Source of the DNA: Gammaproteobacteria bacterium
GTDB lineage: Bacteria; Pseudomonadota; Gammaproteobacteria; Pseudomonadales; Azotimanducaceae
DNA length: 64,000 bases
NCBI GenBank assembly: GCA_028821125.1
Contig: JAPPHD010000191.1
Location: 34,698-98,697 of the forward strand
Direction of reading: 5' to 3'
Of this stretch, positions 49,261 to 59,348 are shown in pieces; within the stretch, counting starts at the first letter, position 1, and each line of letters opens with the position of its first letter. Position numbers and translations under genes: made by a program. Below the pieces are notes generated by a model. The model was not told the origin of the DNA. It worked only from the letters and a program-made list of their open reading frames with translations, and made no database searches.

Positions 49261-49438
49261 GCGGTCCAAAGCCTGGGCCACTTACTGACTTCATGCTGCC
49301 GACACAGCCCCGATCCTCCTGACTTCCGAACCTGGCAGGCTCAACAGTCCGTGTATCAGGAGGGCACACGACAAGGAAGCGCATAGACGGCCGCGTGCCC
49401 TGATTCAGCTTCGCTGCCGGGGCTGAATTCCAGCGCGA

Positions 49439-49468
49439 TTCAACGATCGGGCCCGTAATATGTATAAT
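49439..49468 (+). promoter_or_regulatory. Candidate sigma-70 promoter of gltA
   Basis: TTCAAC (49439-49444), an 18-base spacer and a perfect TATAAT (49463-49468) lie about 160 bases before the gltA start. The remaining gap 49261-49626 holds no gene I can support. Confidence 0.5.
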
Positions 49469-49626
49469 CCGTTTTACCGATGGGGTTCGTCCCATCGCAT
49501 CCCTTGGGGAAGACTTGCAGCGCCGCTCCGGGCAATCCTGCCGGAACGGCAGGTGGTTCATGCGCTGTTTGCATACCCGGAACCGGCTGCCGCGGCGGCC
49601 TGTAGATGAACTGATACGGAGGATAC

Positions 49627-50928
49627 ATGCAGGACGCCAACGGCAAGGTCGCCCGGCTGACCGTTGACGACAATGAAATCGAACTGCCCATGTACGAGGG
49701 CAGCGAAGGCCCGATGGTCATCGATGTCGGCAAGCTCACCAGCCTCGGCTATTTCACCTACGACCCCGGCTTCGTGTCCACCGCCGCCTGCGACTCCGAA
49801 ATCACCTACATCGACGGCAACGCAGGCGTCTTGTTGCACCGCGGCTACCCCATCGAGCAGCTTGCCGAGCAGTCCGACTACCTGGAACTGGCGTACCTGC
49901 TGCTGAACGGGGAACTGCCGGACGCCACGCAGAAGGCAGGCTTCGTCGAGACGATCAAGCGCTACACCATGGTGCACGACCAGCTCCGCTTCCTGTTCCG
50001 CGGCTTTCGCCGGGACGCCCATCCCATGGCCATCATGTGCGGCGTGGTCGGCGCGCTGTCGGCCTTCTACCACGACTCGCTGAACATCGACGATGCCGAG
50101 CACCGGCGCGTCACCGCCCACCGGCTCATCGCCAAGATGCCGACCCTCGCCGCCATGAGCTACAAGTACTCCCGCGGCGAACCGTTCATCTATCCCCGCA
50201 ACGACCTGCACCACGCGGAGAACTTCCTGCACATGATGTTCGCCACGCCCTGCGAGGAATACAGGGTCAGCCCGGTGCTCGCCCGGGCGATGGACCGCAT
50301 CTTCCTGCTGCACGCCGACCACGAGCAGAACGCATCGACCTCCACGGTGCGGCTCGCGGGGTCGACGGGGGCCAACCCGTTCGCCTGTATCGCCGCCGGC
50401 ATCGCCGCGCTGTGGGGGCCGGCCCACGGCGGCGCCAACGAAGCCGTGCTGAACATGCTCGACCTGATCGGCGACGAGAAGAACATCGACAAGTACGTCA
50501 AGAAGGCAAAGGACAGGAACGACCCGTTCCGCCTGATGGGCTTCGGCCACCGCGTCTACAAGAACTACGATCCCCGGGCGAAGGTCATGCAGCAGACCTG
50601 CCACGAGGTACTCGAGGAACTCGGCGTCGAAGACAATCCGGAGTTGCGCATGGCCCAGCGCCTGGAAAAGATTGCGCTCGAGGACGAGTTCTTCGTCGAG
50701 AAGCGGCTGTATCCGAACGTCGACTTCTATTCGGGCATCATCCTGAAAGCCATTGGAATACCGGTGGAGATGTTCACGGTGATCTTCGCTATCGGCCGCA
50801 CCCCCGGCTGGATCGCCCACTGGAACGAGATGATCAGCGGCCCGTACCGGCTCGGGCGGCCCCGGCAGCTGTATCACGGGCCCACTCGGCGGGATTACGT
50901 GCCGCTGGGGGAGCGGTCACCGGCCTGA
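49627..50928 (+). CDS. gltA: Citrate synthase, type II
   Basis: This is the first enzyme of the TCA cycle, condensing acetyl-CoA with oxaloacetate. The 433-residue protein has the substrate-binding and catalytic motifs [35 protein letters not shown] and [20 protein letters not shown] (active-site His and Asp region). Length and N-terminal domain match the hexameric NADH-sensitive type of gammaproteobacteria. GGAGG sits five bases before ATG 49627. In E. coli gltA is next to and divergent from sdhC; here the orientation is kept but 9.6 kb of other genes lies between. Confidence 0.98.
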   Translation: MQDANGKVARLTVDDNEIELPMYEGSEGPMVIDVGKLTSLGYFTYDPGFVSTAACDSEITYIDGNAGVLLHRGYPIEQLAEQSDYLELAYLLLNGELPDATQKAGFVETIKRYTMVHDQLRFLFRGFRRDAHPMAIMCGVVGALSAFYHDSLNIDDAEHRRVTAHRLIAKMPTLAAMSYKYSRGEPFIYPRNDLHHAENFLHMMFATPCEEYRVSPVLARAMDRIFLLHADHEQNASTSTVRLAGSTGANPFACIAAGIAALWGPAHGGANEAVLNMLDLIGDEKNIDKYVKKAKDRNDPFRLMGFGHRVYKNYDPRAKVMQQTCHEVLEELGVEDNPELRMAQRLEKIALEDEFFVEKRLYPNVDFYSGIILKAIGIPVEMFTVIFAIGRTPGWIAHWNEMISGPYRLGRPRQLYHGPTRRDYVPLGERSPA

Positions 50929-51095
50929 CCGGCGGCTGTACCGCCGCAGCCGCTCGAAGGCCTGCGTTCGGACGCTATTCCGGGCGCCTTCAGCCCTTTC
51001 TTTCACCGCACCCGCGGGATTGGCATGCAAGTTTGCAATGCCCGGCGGAGCCGGCTTGCCGGACAATCCGGAGTGACCTGGCGTCGCGCCCGCAG

Positions 51096-51968
51096 TCAGT
51101 CGCGCAGCCGGGCGATCAGGCTGGAGGTGTCCCAGCGGTTGCCGCCGAGAGCCTGGACATCGGCGTAGAACTGATCGACCAGTGCAGTGAGCGGCAGCCG
51201 GGCCTTGTGGGCTCGGCCGGTGCGCAGCGTGATGTCGAGGTCCTTGCGCATCCACTGCACCGCAAAGCCGAACTCGAACTCGTCCCGCGCCATGGTGTGC
51301 GCGCGGTTCTCCATCTGCCAGGACTGGGCGGCCCCCTTGGAGATGACATCGACCACGGCGTCAGCATCGAGGCCCACCCGCTGCGCGAAGTCGATGCCTT
51401 CGCTTAGTCCCTGCACCACCCCGGCAATGCAGATCTGATTGACCATCTTGGTGAGCTGGCCGGCCCCCACCGGGCCCATGAGCCGCGAGAATCGCCCGAA
51501 GCACTCGAACAGGGGCGCAACGCGCTCGTAGTCTGCCGAATCGCCGCCCGCCATGATGGTGAGCTGGCCGTTCTCGGCGCCCGCCTGACCCCCGGAAACC
51601 GGCGCATCCACGAATCCGATGCCCCGGGCGCGCGCTGCCGCCGCCACTTCCCTGGTCACTTCCGCGGAAACCGTGGTGTTGTCCACCAGCACTCCGCCCG
51701 CGCGCATGCCGCCCAACACCCCGCCGTCGCCGAGGCTGACCGACCGAACGTCGTCGTCGTTGCCGACGCACATGAACACGAGTTCGGCCCCGGCTGCTGC
51801 TTCTCCGGGTGAAGCGAACGCCTCCCCGCCGTGTTCGGCTACCCAGGCTTCGGCCTTCGATGCCGTGCGGTTGTACACACGCATGGGGTAGCCGGCGGCG
51901 GCGAGATGGCCCGCCATGGGGTATCCCATGACGCCGAGTCCAATGAATGCCGCGGTGGGTTTGGACAT
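51096..51968 (-). CDS. NAD(P)-dependent beta-hydroxyacid dehydrogenase (3-hydroxyisobutyrate dehydrogenase family)
   Basis: This 290-residue oxidoreductase has the Rossmann motif AFIGLGVMGYPMAGHLAAAG, the substrate motif DAPVSGGQAGAENGQLTIM, and the catalytic Lys in GAGQLTKMVNQICIAG. These define the 3-hydroxyisobutyrate / tartronate-semialdehyde / 6-phosphogluconate-like family. ATG 51968 is chosen since AAGGGGG precedes it and the Rossmann fold begins at residue 6. It is convergent with gltA. Downstream of it and upstream of gltA's end (50929-51095) only small imperfect stems are seen. The substrate is not predictable. Confidence 0.93.
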   Translation of the reverse strand: MSKPTAAFIGLGVMGYPMAGHLAAAGYPMRVYNRTASKAEAWVAEHGGEAFASPGEAAAGAELVFMCVGNDDDVRSVSLGDGGVLGGMRAGGVLVDNTTVSAEVTREVAAAARARGIGFVDAPVSGGQAGAENGQLTIMAGGDSADYERVAPLFECFGRFSRLMGPVGAGQLTKMVNQICIAGVVQGLSEGIDFAQRVGLDADAVVDVISKGAAQSWQMENRAHTMARDEFEFGFAVQWMRKDLDITLRTGRAHKARLPLTALVDQFYADVQALGGNRWDTSSLIARLRD

Positions 51969-52134
51969 GTAATCGCCCCCTTCGAGGAAAAGGCGGCAGT
52001 TTAGCGCAGGGCGCCCGTTGCACCACGGGCTCGGCGGGCTTTCCTTCCGCCACGCCGAGTGCACATCGAATCGCTGTCGGCGGCATGCCGGGGGTCGTTC
52101 AACCACCGAGCAGACGGACCGAGGCACGCCCCGG

Positions 52135-54141
52135 TCAATTCAGGCCAAAGGCCACCAGTGCATCGCCGAGACGCGATTGGGACCTGGGATTTCCCCCGGC
52201 GTAGATCAGGACGTATTGGCGGCCTTCCCAGACGTAACTCATGGGTGTGGCCTGGCCGGCCGCCGGCAGTCGCCAATGCCACAGTTCTTCGCCGGTGACG
52301 ATGTCGAATGCGCGCAGGGTATCGTCGATGGCGCTCGAGGCGATGAAGACCAGGCCGCCGGCGGTGACGATGGGGCCGCCCAGGGTCGGCGTGCCCAGAT
52401 TTATGCCTTCCACGTCGCCCAGCGCCCTGCGCCAGACGATTTCCCCCGTGGCGAGGTCGATGCCCGCGAGCACGCCCCAGGGCGGATGCGTGCAGGGTAT
52501 GCCTAACGGTGACACCAGCAGTTCGCGCTTCACGCCGAAAGGCGCCCCCGTCTGCGGTGCAACCTCCTGGTCGTGATACACCTCCCGCGCCGCCTCGACG
52601 CGGCCGGCCGGGATCAACTGGATGTGGTGGGCGAGGTTGTTCATGTTGATGACCAGCAGGTTCCGGCCCGGGTCATAGGCGGCACTGCCCCAGTTCGCTC
52701 CCCCGCCGGTAAACGGAAAGAGCAGGGTTCCCTGCTCGGAAGGCGGCGTGAACAACCCGTCGGCCAGCGAGTCCGCAATGCGCGCGCGGCAGTGTTCGCG
52801 GTCGAACCAGGTCAGCCCGAAGGCATCGTCCGGGGTCAGGCGATTCGGCACGACCGGCGGGGTCGCGACCGGGAACGGCTGGGTCGGCGAAAGCACCTCG
52901 CCGGGCGCCCCCTGCTGGCTGACCGGGCGCTCCTCGACCGGCAGGAACGGCTCTCCGGTGTCGCGGTCGAGCACGAACAGCAGGCCGGTCTTCGTCACCT
53001 GGGCCACCACGTCGTGGACGCGGCCGTCCCGCCACACCGAATACAGGCCCGGCTGGGCCGGCAGGTCGTAGTCCCAGACATCGTGATGCACGGTCTGGAA
53101 ACTCCACCGGACCTGACCCGTCTTCGCGACCAGCGCAACCACTGCATTGGCATGGCGGTTGTCGCCCGGGCGCAGACCGCCGAAGAAGTCCGGGCTGGGG
53201 CTGCTGGTCGGCACGAAAACCAGGCCGCGTTCCTCATCCACGGACATGGGCGCCCAGGCGTTGGCATGCCCTTCAACCGGCGGTTGCGAGCCCTGCCAAC
53301 TCGAGGAGGCCGGCTGGTCCGGCGACCGTGGAATCGGATCCCAGTCCCAGCGCGGCGCACCCGTCCTGGCATCGAAAGCGCGCACGGAACCCACCGGCGC
53401 CGCCACCCGCGCGTTGTCGGCGATCGCCGACCCGACCACCACCGTATCGCCGACCGTTACCGGCGGCGAGGTAATCTGGAATTCGCCCGGCCACATCAGC
53501 GCCCTGCCGGGGTCGATCCACACCTCCCCGTTGTCGCCGAACCCGGCGCAGCGCCTGCCGGTGGCCACATCGATGGCCACCAGCCGCGCATCGTTGGTGC
53601 CCATGAAGATGCGGCCGGCGCAGGCCCCGGAGGATTCGCCCTCCCGCCAGTGGGCGACTCCGCGGCAGACGAACTGATTGGCGGGGTACTGATCGAGGTC
53701 GATTTCGGCATCGAATCGCCAGCGCTCGGCGCCCGTGCCCGGATCGAGCGCGATGACCTCGTTGAAGGGCGTGCAGAAGACCAGCGAGCCTTCCGCCAGG
53801 ATCGGGGTACCTTCCGTGGCCGCCTGGCTCATGAGACCCGCCCTGTCCGTCATGTCGCCCGTCCGGTACTGCCAGGCCGGCGCCAGCCGTTCGACGTTTT
53901 CCACGCTGATCTGGCTCGCCTGGCTGTAGCGATGGCCCCCGGCGTCGCCGCCGTAGTGCGTCCAGCCATGGCCGACATCTACGGTGTTGGGGGGGCGGCC
54001 GGCGGCTGTCGCCCGGCCGTGGATATCGAGGCTGTGCGCACCGCCCAGGTACCAGACCATGGATCCGCCCAGGAACGGCGCCGACATCGCGACGGCGACG
54101 AATGCCAGGACGAACAACAGGGTTCTTCGCCTTCGGGTCAT
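52135..54141 (-). CDS. PQQ-dependent dehydrogenase (quinoprotein), secreted or membrane-attached
   Basis: This 668-residue quinoprotein has an N-terminal hydrophobic segment (TLLFVLAFVAVAMSAPFLGG) followed by an eight-bladed PQQ propeller. Family motifs are WTHYGGDAGGHRYSQASQIS, QTVHHDVWDYDLPAQPGL (as in glucose and alcohol quinoproteins), AGRIFMGTNDARLVAIDVAT and ATPMSYVWEGRQYVLIYAGG at the end. It probably oxidises an alcohol or sugar in the periplasm. The start is ATG 54141; the open frame continues 23 codons upstream without a signal. PQQ-synthesis genes are not in the window. Confidence 0.92.
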   Translation of the reverse strand: MTRRRRTLLFVLAFVAVAMSAPFLGGSMVWYLGGAHSLDIHGRATAAGRPPNTVDVGHGWTHYGGDAGGHRYSQASQISVENVERLAPAWQYRTGDMTDRAGLMSQAATEGTPILAEGSLVFCTPFNEVIALDPGTGAERWRFDAEIDLDQYPANQFVCRGVAHWREGESSGACAGRIFMGTNDARLVAIDVATGRRCAGFGDNGEVWIDPGRALMWPGEFQITSPPVTVGDTVVVGSAIADNARVAAPVGSVRAFDARTGAPRWDWDPIPRSPDQPASSSWQGSQPPVEGHANAWAPMSVDEERGLVFVPTSSPSPDFFGGLRPGDNRHANAVVALVAKTGQVRWSFQTVHHDVWDYDLPAQPGLYSVWRDGRVHDVVAQVTKTGLLFVLDRDTGEPFLPVEERPVSQQGAPGEVLSPTQPFPVATPPVVPNRLTPDDAFGLTWFDREHCRARIADSLADGLFTPPSEQGTLLFPFTGGGANWGSAAYDPGRNLLVINMNNLAHHIQLIPAGRVEAAREVYHDQEVAPQTGAPFGVKRELLVSPLGIPCTHPPWGVLAGIDLATGEIVWRRALGDVEGINLGTPTLGGPIVTAGGLVFIASSAIDDTLRAFDIVTGEELWHWRLPAAGQATPMSYVWEGRQYVLIYAGGNPRSQSRLGDALVAFGLN

Positions 54142-54379
54142 CGGGGCTATCCGCAGGTTGATGGTTGACGGGTTCGAGCCACGATACCTGCATCGCGTGC
54201 AAGCCGGCAATCCAGTCAGCCCGATTCACGGGTCGCCGGTGTCCTGTCCCGAACGCTCCTTGCACCTGAGAGTTCGCGGGGCACGCTGAAATGTACGAAA
54301 CCCATGGGACGGGACACCGGTCACAGGCCGGTCACCCGTCCGCTCCCGCCGGAGACGGGTTAAACTCCGGGGCCCGCCG

Positions 54380-55771
54380 ATGAGGGCGCCCAGACTCCGC
54401 CGATCGGAACAGACGGCCATGCAGCCCAGCGACCTGCCCGGTATCGACAAACTGGTCAACGCACCCGCGTTACGGCTGCTCGTCGCCCATCATGGGCCGG
54501 AATCCGTGAAACGGGCGTTGCGGAATCTGCAGGGCGAACTGCGCGCCGGCGGAGACATCCCGGCATGGGCCTGCGCCCCCGAGGGCTATGCCGAGCGATT
54601 GGAGCAAGCCCTGGCCGGCCAGGGATACCGCCCTGTCCACAACATGACGGGAACGATCATTCACACCAATCTCGGGCGTGCTCCCGTCAGCGCCGAGTTG
54701 TGGGATTCGATCAGGCCGCTGGTCACCGGCGCCATGAACCTGGAATACGACCTCGCCCGGGGCGGCCGGGGCGACCGGGAGGGCATCGTGGCGGACCGGC
54801 TCACCCGGCTGACCGGCGCCGAGGCCGCCACGGTGGTGAACAACAATGCGGCGGCGCTGCTGCTCGTGCTCAACACCTTCGCGCTCGGCCGGCCCGTGCC
54901 GGTCTCCCGGGGCGAACTCATCGAGATCGGCGGCAGCTTCCGGCTGCCGGACCTCATGGAACGGGCCGGCTGCCGGCTGCGCGAGGTGGGCACCACCAAT
55001 CGAACGCACCTGAAGGATTTCGCCGCCGTTGCCGGGGATGCCGCGCTGCTCCTCAAGGTGCATACCAGCAACTATCACATCGAAGGGTTCACCGCTGAGG
55101 CGCCGACGGCGGACCTGGCGGCCCTGGCGGACCGGCACGGCGTACCCATGTGCGTCGACCTCGGCAGCGGTGCGCTGCTCGACCTGCGCAAGTTCGGCCT
55201 GCCCCACGAGCCGCTGCCCGGGCAGGTGCTGAACGCCGGCGCGCACCTGGTCACGTTCAGCGGCGACAAGCTGCTCGGCGGGGTGCAGGCCGGGCTGATC
55301 GCCGGCCGCAAGGACCTCGTCTCCAGCCTGAAAAGCAACCCGCTCAAGCGCGCGCTCCGGGCCGACAAGGTCACCCTCGCGATGCTGGACGCCACGCTGA
55401 AGCTCTACGAAGAACCCGACCAGGCGCCCGTCAGAATTCCCCTGCTGCGCCTGCTTACGACACCGGTCGAGGTGCTGGAGAAACGTGCCGGGGTGTTGCG
55501 TGATGCGCTGGCAAAGCGGCTGGACGGCTACGATCTGGAGGTTGCAGCCTCGGACGCGCAGATTGGCAGCGGAGCGGTACCCGACAGGACGCTCGAAAGC
55601 CGCGCCGTGACGATCCGGCACGCGAAGTCGGGGCAGGTTCGGGGTCTCGAAGAACGGTTGCGGAAACTGCGGGTGCCGATCGTCGGGCGCATCCAGCAGG
55701 GCGCGTTGTGGCTGGATCTTCGCGCCGTGGCGGATTTCGACGGACTGCTCGCCGCGCTCGAAGAGCTTTGA
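54380..55771 (+). CDS. selA: L-seryl-tRNA(Sec) selenium transferase
   Basis: SelA converts seryl-tRNA(Sec) to selenocysteinyl-tRNA(Sec) with selenophosphate. The 463-residue protein (same length as E. coli SelA) has NMTGTIIHTNLGRAPVSAEL, VVNNNAAALLLVLNTFALGR, SRGELIEIGGSFRLPDLMER, GTTNRTHLKDF, and the PLP Lys in TFSGDKLLGGVQAGLI. ATG 54380 gives this length; ATG 54419 is an alternative. selB and selC follow, so the whole decoding apparatus except selD is together. No selenoprotein gene was recognised in the window. Confidence 0.97.
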   Translation: MRAPRLRRSEQTAMQPSDLPGIDKLVNAPALRLLVAHHGPESVKRALRNLQGELRAGGDIPAWACAPEGYAERLEQALAGQGYRPVHNMTGTIIHTNLGRAPVSAELWDSIRPLVTGAMNLEYDLARGGRGDREGIVADRLTRLTGAEAATVVNNNAAALLLVLNTFALGRPVPVSRGELIEIGGSFRLPDLMERAGCRLREVGTTNRTHLKDFAAVAGDAALLLKVHTSNYHIEGFTAEAPTADLAALADRHGVPMCVDLGSGALLDLRKFGLPHEPLPGQVLNAGAHLVTFSGDKLLGGVQAGLIAGRKDLVSSLKSNPLKRALRADKVTLAMLDATLKLYEEPDQAPVRIPLLRLLTTPVEVLEKRAGVLRDALAKRLDGYDLEVAASDAQIGSGAVPDRTLESRAVTIRHAKSGQVRGLEERLRKLRVPIVGRIQQGALWLDLRAVADFDGLLAALEEL

Positions 55772-55863
55772 AACATGCGATGTCCCGCTTTTTTGGCGAT
55801 TCCGCTTCTGGCGAGTTCGTGCGCCCGCCCGTCAAGCCGGGATGACAGCCGGGCCCGGCTCTC

Positions 55864-57726
55864 GTGATCGTCACGCTGGCCGGCCACGTTGACCACGGCA
55901 AGACCAGCCTGGTCAAGGCCATCACCGGGGTCGACACCGACACCCTGCGCGAGGAACGCCAACGCGGGCTGACCATCGACCTGGGTTTCGCCTACGCCGT
56001 TGACGGGAAGAACAGCGGCGATGTGCTGGGTTTCGTGGACGTTCCGGGCCACCACCGCTTCATCCACAACATGGTGGCCGGGGTCGCCGCCATGCAGTAC
56101 GCGCTGCTGGCGGTGGCCGCGGACGACGGCCCCATGCCCCAGAGCCGCGAGCACCTGCAGATCCTGGAGTTGACCGGGTTGCGCCAGGGTGTCGTGGCCC
56201 TGACCAAGTGCGACCGGGTGAGCCCGGAACGTGTTCTGGCGGCGGAGCGGGAAACCCGGGCACTGCTTGCAGGCACCTTTCTGGAAGACGCGGACGTCAT
56301 CAAAACCTCCGCACAGACAGGGTTGGGAATTACGAAGTTGACAGAGGCGCTCTGGGCGGCCCATCGCGCGCAGCAACGGAGTATTCCGGAACGAGGATTC
56401 CGGCTCGCTGTGGATCGGGCGTTCATTGTCCGTGGATCCGGCCTCGTCGTGACCGGAACCGTTCATTCCGGGCGGATCGAGCGCAATCAGGAAGTCTCCG
56501 TCTTTCCAACCGGCGAGAAAGCGCGCGTGCGTGGCCTTCGAGCCCAGGATCAGACCGTGGACAGCGCCGGCGCCGGAGACCGGACGGCGCTCAACCTGGC
56601 GGGAATCGACGCACAGGGTATCAGCCGGGGTTGCTGGCTGATGGAAACCCCCTCCCCCATGCACCGGAACTTCGCCGTCGACCTCCGCGTGGTGGAGGAC
56701 TTTCCGCGCCCGGTGAAACACTGGCTGCCGGTGCACGTCTACCACGCGACCACGCACAGCACGGCACACCTGGCATTGCTCCGCCCAGGCCGCCTGGAGC
56801 CCGGCCAGCGTGCGGAGGTGGAACTGGTGACCGACGAACCGCTCTGCGCCCGCCACGGCGACCCCGTCGTGGTGCGCGACCAGGGTTTGGACCGCACCCT
56901 GGGCGGCGGGCCGGTGCTCACTGACCTGCCCTCGACGTCACGGCGGCGGAGGCCCCAGCGGCTCGCCCGCATTGCGGCGTTCCAACGGGACGACCCGAAG
57001 GGCATCCTTGGAGCACTGATTGAACTGGGACCGCTCGAAACCGAGCCGTTGGAGTACACCCTTGGCATGACCAACAACCGGCTGCAGGCGATACTCGACG
57101 ACCTGGATGCCGACCGCCGCGGCACCGCGATGGTCGGGCGGCCGCTCTGGAGACGTTGGCGTGCTGCCGCGCTCGAGTTCATCGAAGGCTATCAGGCCGC
57201 ACACCCCGATCGCACCGGAGCGCGGCCGAACCAGTTGCCCTCTGACATTCCTGCCACATACCGCCTGGAACTGCTGAACGAGCTTGTCGCCGAAAAAGCC
57301 CTTGGCGTCACCGCCGGTGCCTATCATCCACCGCGGCACGTGGCATCGCTGCCGGAAACTGAGCGGGCTCTCCTGGATCGCGTCCAACCGCTGCTGGACG
57401 TCGACCAGGCGCCCAGCGTCGGCGACCTGGCGAAGGAACTGCGCACGCCCATCGCCGTGCTCGACCGCGGGCTCAAGAGCCTGGCCCGGCGCGGGCTGCT
57501 GGTGCAGGTGTCGGCCAAGCGCTTCTACTGGCCGGAACGGCTGAGGCAAATCGCCGGCTACGCAGCCGATCTCGCCGCGCGCGGGCCGTTCACCGTACGG
57601 AGTTTCCGCGATTCCACCGGAATCGGCCGCAACATCGCCATCGAAGTGCTGGAGTATTTCGACGGCAGGGGCTTTACCCGGCGCACCGGCGATACCCGGC
57701 TGGTGGTCAAGGCATTCGAACTGTGA
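55864..57726 (+). CDS. selB: Selenocysteine-specific elongation factor
   Basis: SelB delivers Sec-tRNA to UGA codons marked by a SECIS hairpin. The 620-residue protein begins MIVTLAGHVDHGKTSLVKAI (GTPase P-loop), then DVPGHHRFIHNMVAGVAAMQ and ALTKCDRV (G3 and G4). EF-Tu-like domains follow and then C-terminal winged helices (LQAILDDLDADRRGTAMV, FTVRSFRDSTGIGRNIAIEV). Length matches E. coli SelB (614). The start must be GTG 55864 or later, because a stop codon lies seven codons upstream in frame. It lies 92 bases after selA. Confidence 0.97.
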   Translation: MIVTLAGHVDHGKTSLVKAITGVDTDTLREERQRGLTIDLGFAYAVDGKNSGDVLGFVDVPGHHRFIHNMVAGVAAMQYALLAVAADDGPMPQSREHLQILELTGLRQGVVALTKCDRVSPERVLAAERETRALLAGTFLEDADVIKTSAQTGLGITKLTEALWAAHRAQQRSIPERGFRLAVDRAFIVRGSGLVVTGTVHSGRIERNQEVSVFPTGEKARVRGLRAQDQTVDSAGAGDRTALNLAGIDAQGISRGCWLMETPSPMHRNFAVDLRVVEDFPRPVKHWLPVHVYHATTHSTAHLALLRPGRLEPGQRAEVELVTDEPLCARHGDPVVVRDQGLDRTLGGGPVLTDLPSTSRRRRPQRLARIAAFQRDDPKGILGALIELGPLETEPLEYTLGMTNNRLQAILDDLDADRRGTAMVGRPLWRRWRAAALEFIEGYQAAHPDRTGARPNQLPSDIPATYRLELLNELVAEKALGVTAGAYHPPRHVASLPETERALLDRVQPLLDVDQAPSVGDLAKELRTPIAVLDRGLKSLARRGLLVQVSAKRFYWPERLRQIAGYAADLAARGPFTVRSFRDSTGIGRNIAIEVLEYFDGRGFTRRTGDTRLVVKAFEL

Positions 57727-57763
57727 TACGACTTAGCCGGCACGGATAACCGGCCCGGCATGC

Positions 57764-57856
57764 GGAAGAGCATCGTCTCCGGTGGGGCGCGCGGCCTTCA
57801 AAGCCGTTGAGGCGCGATAACGCGCCTGGTGGGTTCGACTCCTACCTCTTCCGCCA
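57764..57856 (+). tRNA. selC: tRNA-Sec (anticodon UCA)
   Basis: The 93-base gene starts GGAAGAG and ends CTCTTCCGCCA with an encoded CCA. The anticodon arm GCGGCCTTCAAAGCCGT gives UCA. The extra-long variable arm (GAGGCGCGATAACGCGCCT) and the 8-bp acceptor stem are typical of tRNA-Sec; GGTTCGACTCC is the T arm. It lies 37 bases after selB. An integrase gene begins 165 bases downstream, and selC is a well-known island integration site in enterobacteria. Confidence 0.97.
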
Positions 57857-57976
57857 ACTACCCTTTCTCACACCGTTTCTAAAGCACTCAAAAGAACCAA
57901 AAAAATACTTTAAAAACAATATCTTATTATAAGTCTGCTAAGCAACTTGGAGTTGCGTGCATCCTTCAGACACGCT

Positions 57977-58006
57977 ATCGTCCCACCACTGTTTTGGTGG
58001 GACGAT
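57977..58006. repeat. 12-base perfect inverted repeat before the integrase gene
   Basis: ATCGTCCCACCA (57977-57988) pairs exactly with TGGTGGGACGAT (57995-58006) around a 6-base loop, 15 bases before the integrase GTG. Bases 57870-57950 just upstream are strongly AT-rich. The stem could be an integrase or excisionase site, or an autoregulatory operator, next to the attachment site in selC. Confidence 0.6.
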
Positions 58007-58021
58007 TGGTGAGACGTCGCC

Positions 58022-59202
58022 GTGGCGAAGCTGACAAAGGCAAAGTGCAACGCGCTCACCAAGGCCGGTCTGCACGGCGACGGCGGCGGCCTTTATCTGC
58101 ACGTCAAGCCAACGGGCGGCAAGTCCTGGTGCCAGCGGATCACGATCCACGGAAGGCGCCGCACGCTCGGCCTGGGCAGCTTCCCCCTCATCTCCCTCGC
58201 CAAAGCGCGAGCCCTGGCCGCACTGAACCGCGCCACCGTGGCCGAGGGTGGCGATCCCCTGGCCGAAAAGCGACGCGGCCAGTCCCCAACGTTCCGAGTG
58301 GCGGCAAAGGAAGTCTACGAGTTGAACCGGCCGCGTTGGCGCAGCGACAAGCACGCCGCCGACTGGTGGGCGACGCTCGAACGCCACGCGCTTCCCTCGC
58401 TCGGCGACATCAAGGTCGACGCCATCGACCGCCTGAACGTGCTCGACGTTCTCACACCAATCTGGACCGCGAAGCCGGAGACCGCCCGCCGCGTGCGCCA
58501 GCGCATCAGAACGGTCATGCGATGGGCCCTGGCCCATGGGTATGCCCAACAGAATCCGGCCGGAGAGGTCATCGACGGCGCCCTGCCCGCCATGCCGAAA
58601 ATCAAGGCCCACCTCCGCGCCCTGCCTTACCTTGAAGTACCGATGGCTCTCGCAGCGATCGACGAGTCGCGATCGTCGCTCGCTGCGCGCGCCTGCTTTC
58701 GCTTCCTTGTCCTGACCGCAGTGAGGTCGGGCACCGCTCGTGGAGCCCTATGGGCCGAGATCGACATCGAGCGCCGCGAGTGGAACATCCCCGGCTTCCG
58801 CATGAGTCGGGTTCGCCACATCGTGTTCCCCTGTCGGGTGCGGCGCTCGCCGCTCTTCGCGCGGCCGAGCCGCTGCGCGACGAATCGGGGCTAGTCTTCC
58901 CGTCGCCCGCACGCCCCGGGCAGCCCATGTCCGACATGACGCTTACCAAGGTACTGCGCGACAACGGGCTCGCCGAGCGAACCACGGTCCACGGCTTTCG
59001 GTCCGCGTTTCGGGACTGGGCCGCGGAGCAGACCAACGCACCCCACTCCGTGATGGAACTCGCGTTGTCGCACACCGTCGGCGCTGCAGTCGAGCGGGCC
59101 TATGCCAGGTCCGATCTCCTCGAAAAACGACGCCTCCTCATGGAACAGTGGGGCAGGTTCGCCACGTCGACGCCGGCCATGGTCGTACATCTCCATCGGT
59201 AA
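58022..59202 (+). pseudogene. P4-type tyrosine recombinase, frameshifted
   Basis: The N-terminal arm-binding domain (LTKAGLHGDGGGLYLHVKPT, HGRRRTLGLGSFPLISLAKA) and SAM-like core-binding region read in frame from GTG 58022. After GFRMS (near base 58805) the frame is lost and continues in another frame from SGSPHRVPLSGAALAALR to the end. Adding one A after ATG at 58802-58804 restores the expected MKSGSPHRVPLS. The catalytic residues remain: Arg in TAVRSGTARGAL, His-x-x-Arg in VHGFRSAFRDWAAE, His in LSHTVGAAVE and Tyr in ERAYARSD. So it is either a very recent pseudogene or a base-calling error. It belongs to the island inserted at selC. Confidence 0.85.
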
Positions 59203-59348
59203 ACAACGTCCGGACCTGCGTACGGCTCACCAACTTCGGCGTGCATTCGGCGCCTATGGACTCGCCCTCGCCCATCTCCGGCGTTTTGACGAGCCTACCG
59301 TTCCGACTGACAATTGCGCACGACGACCGGAGCCGAAGGTGCGTCCGC

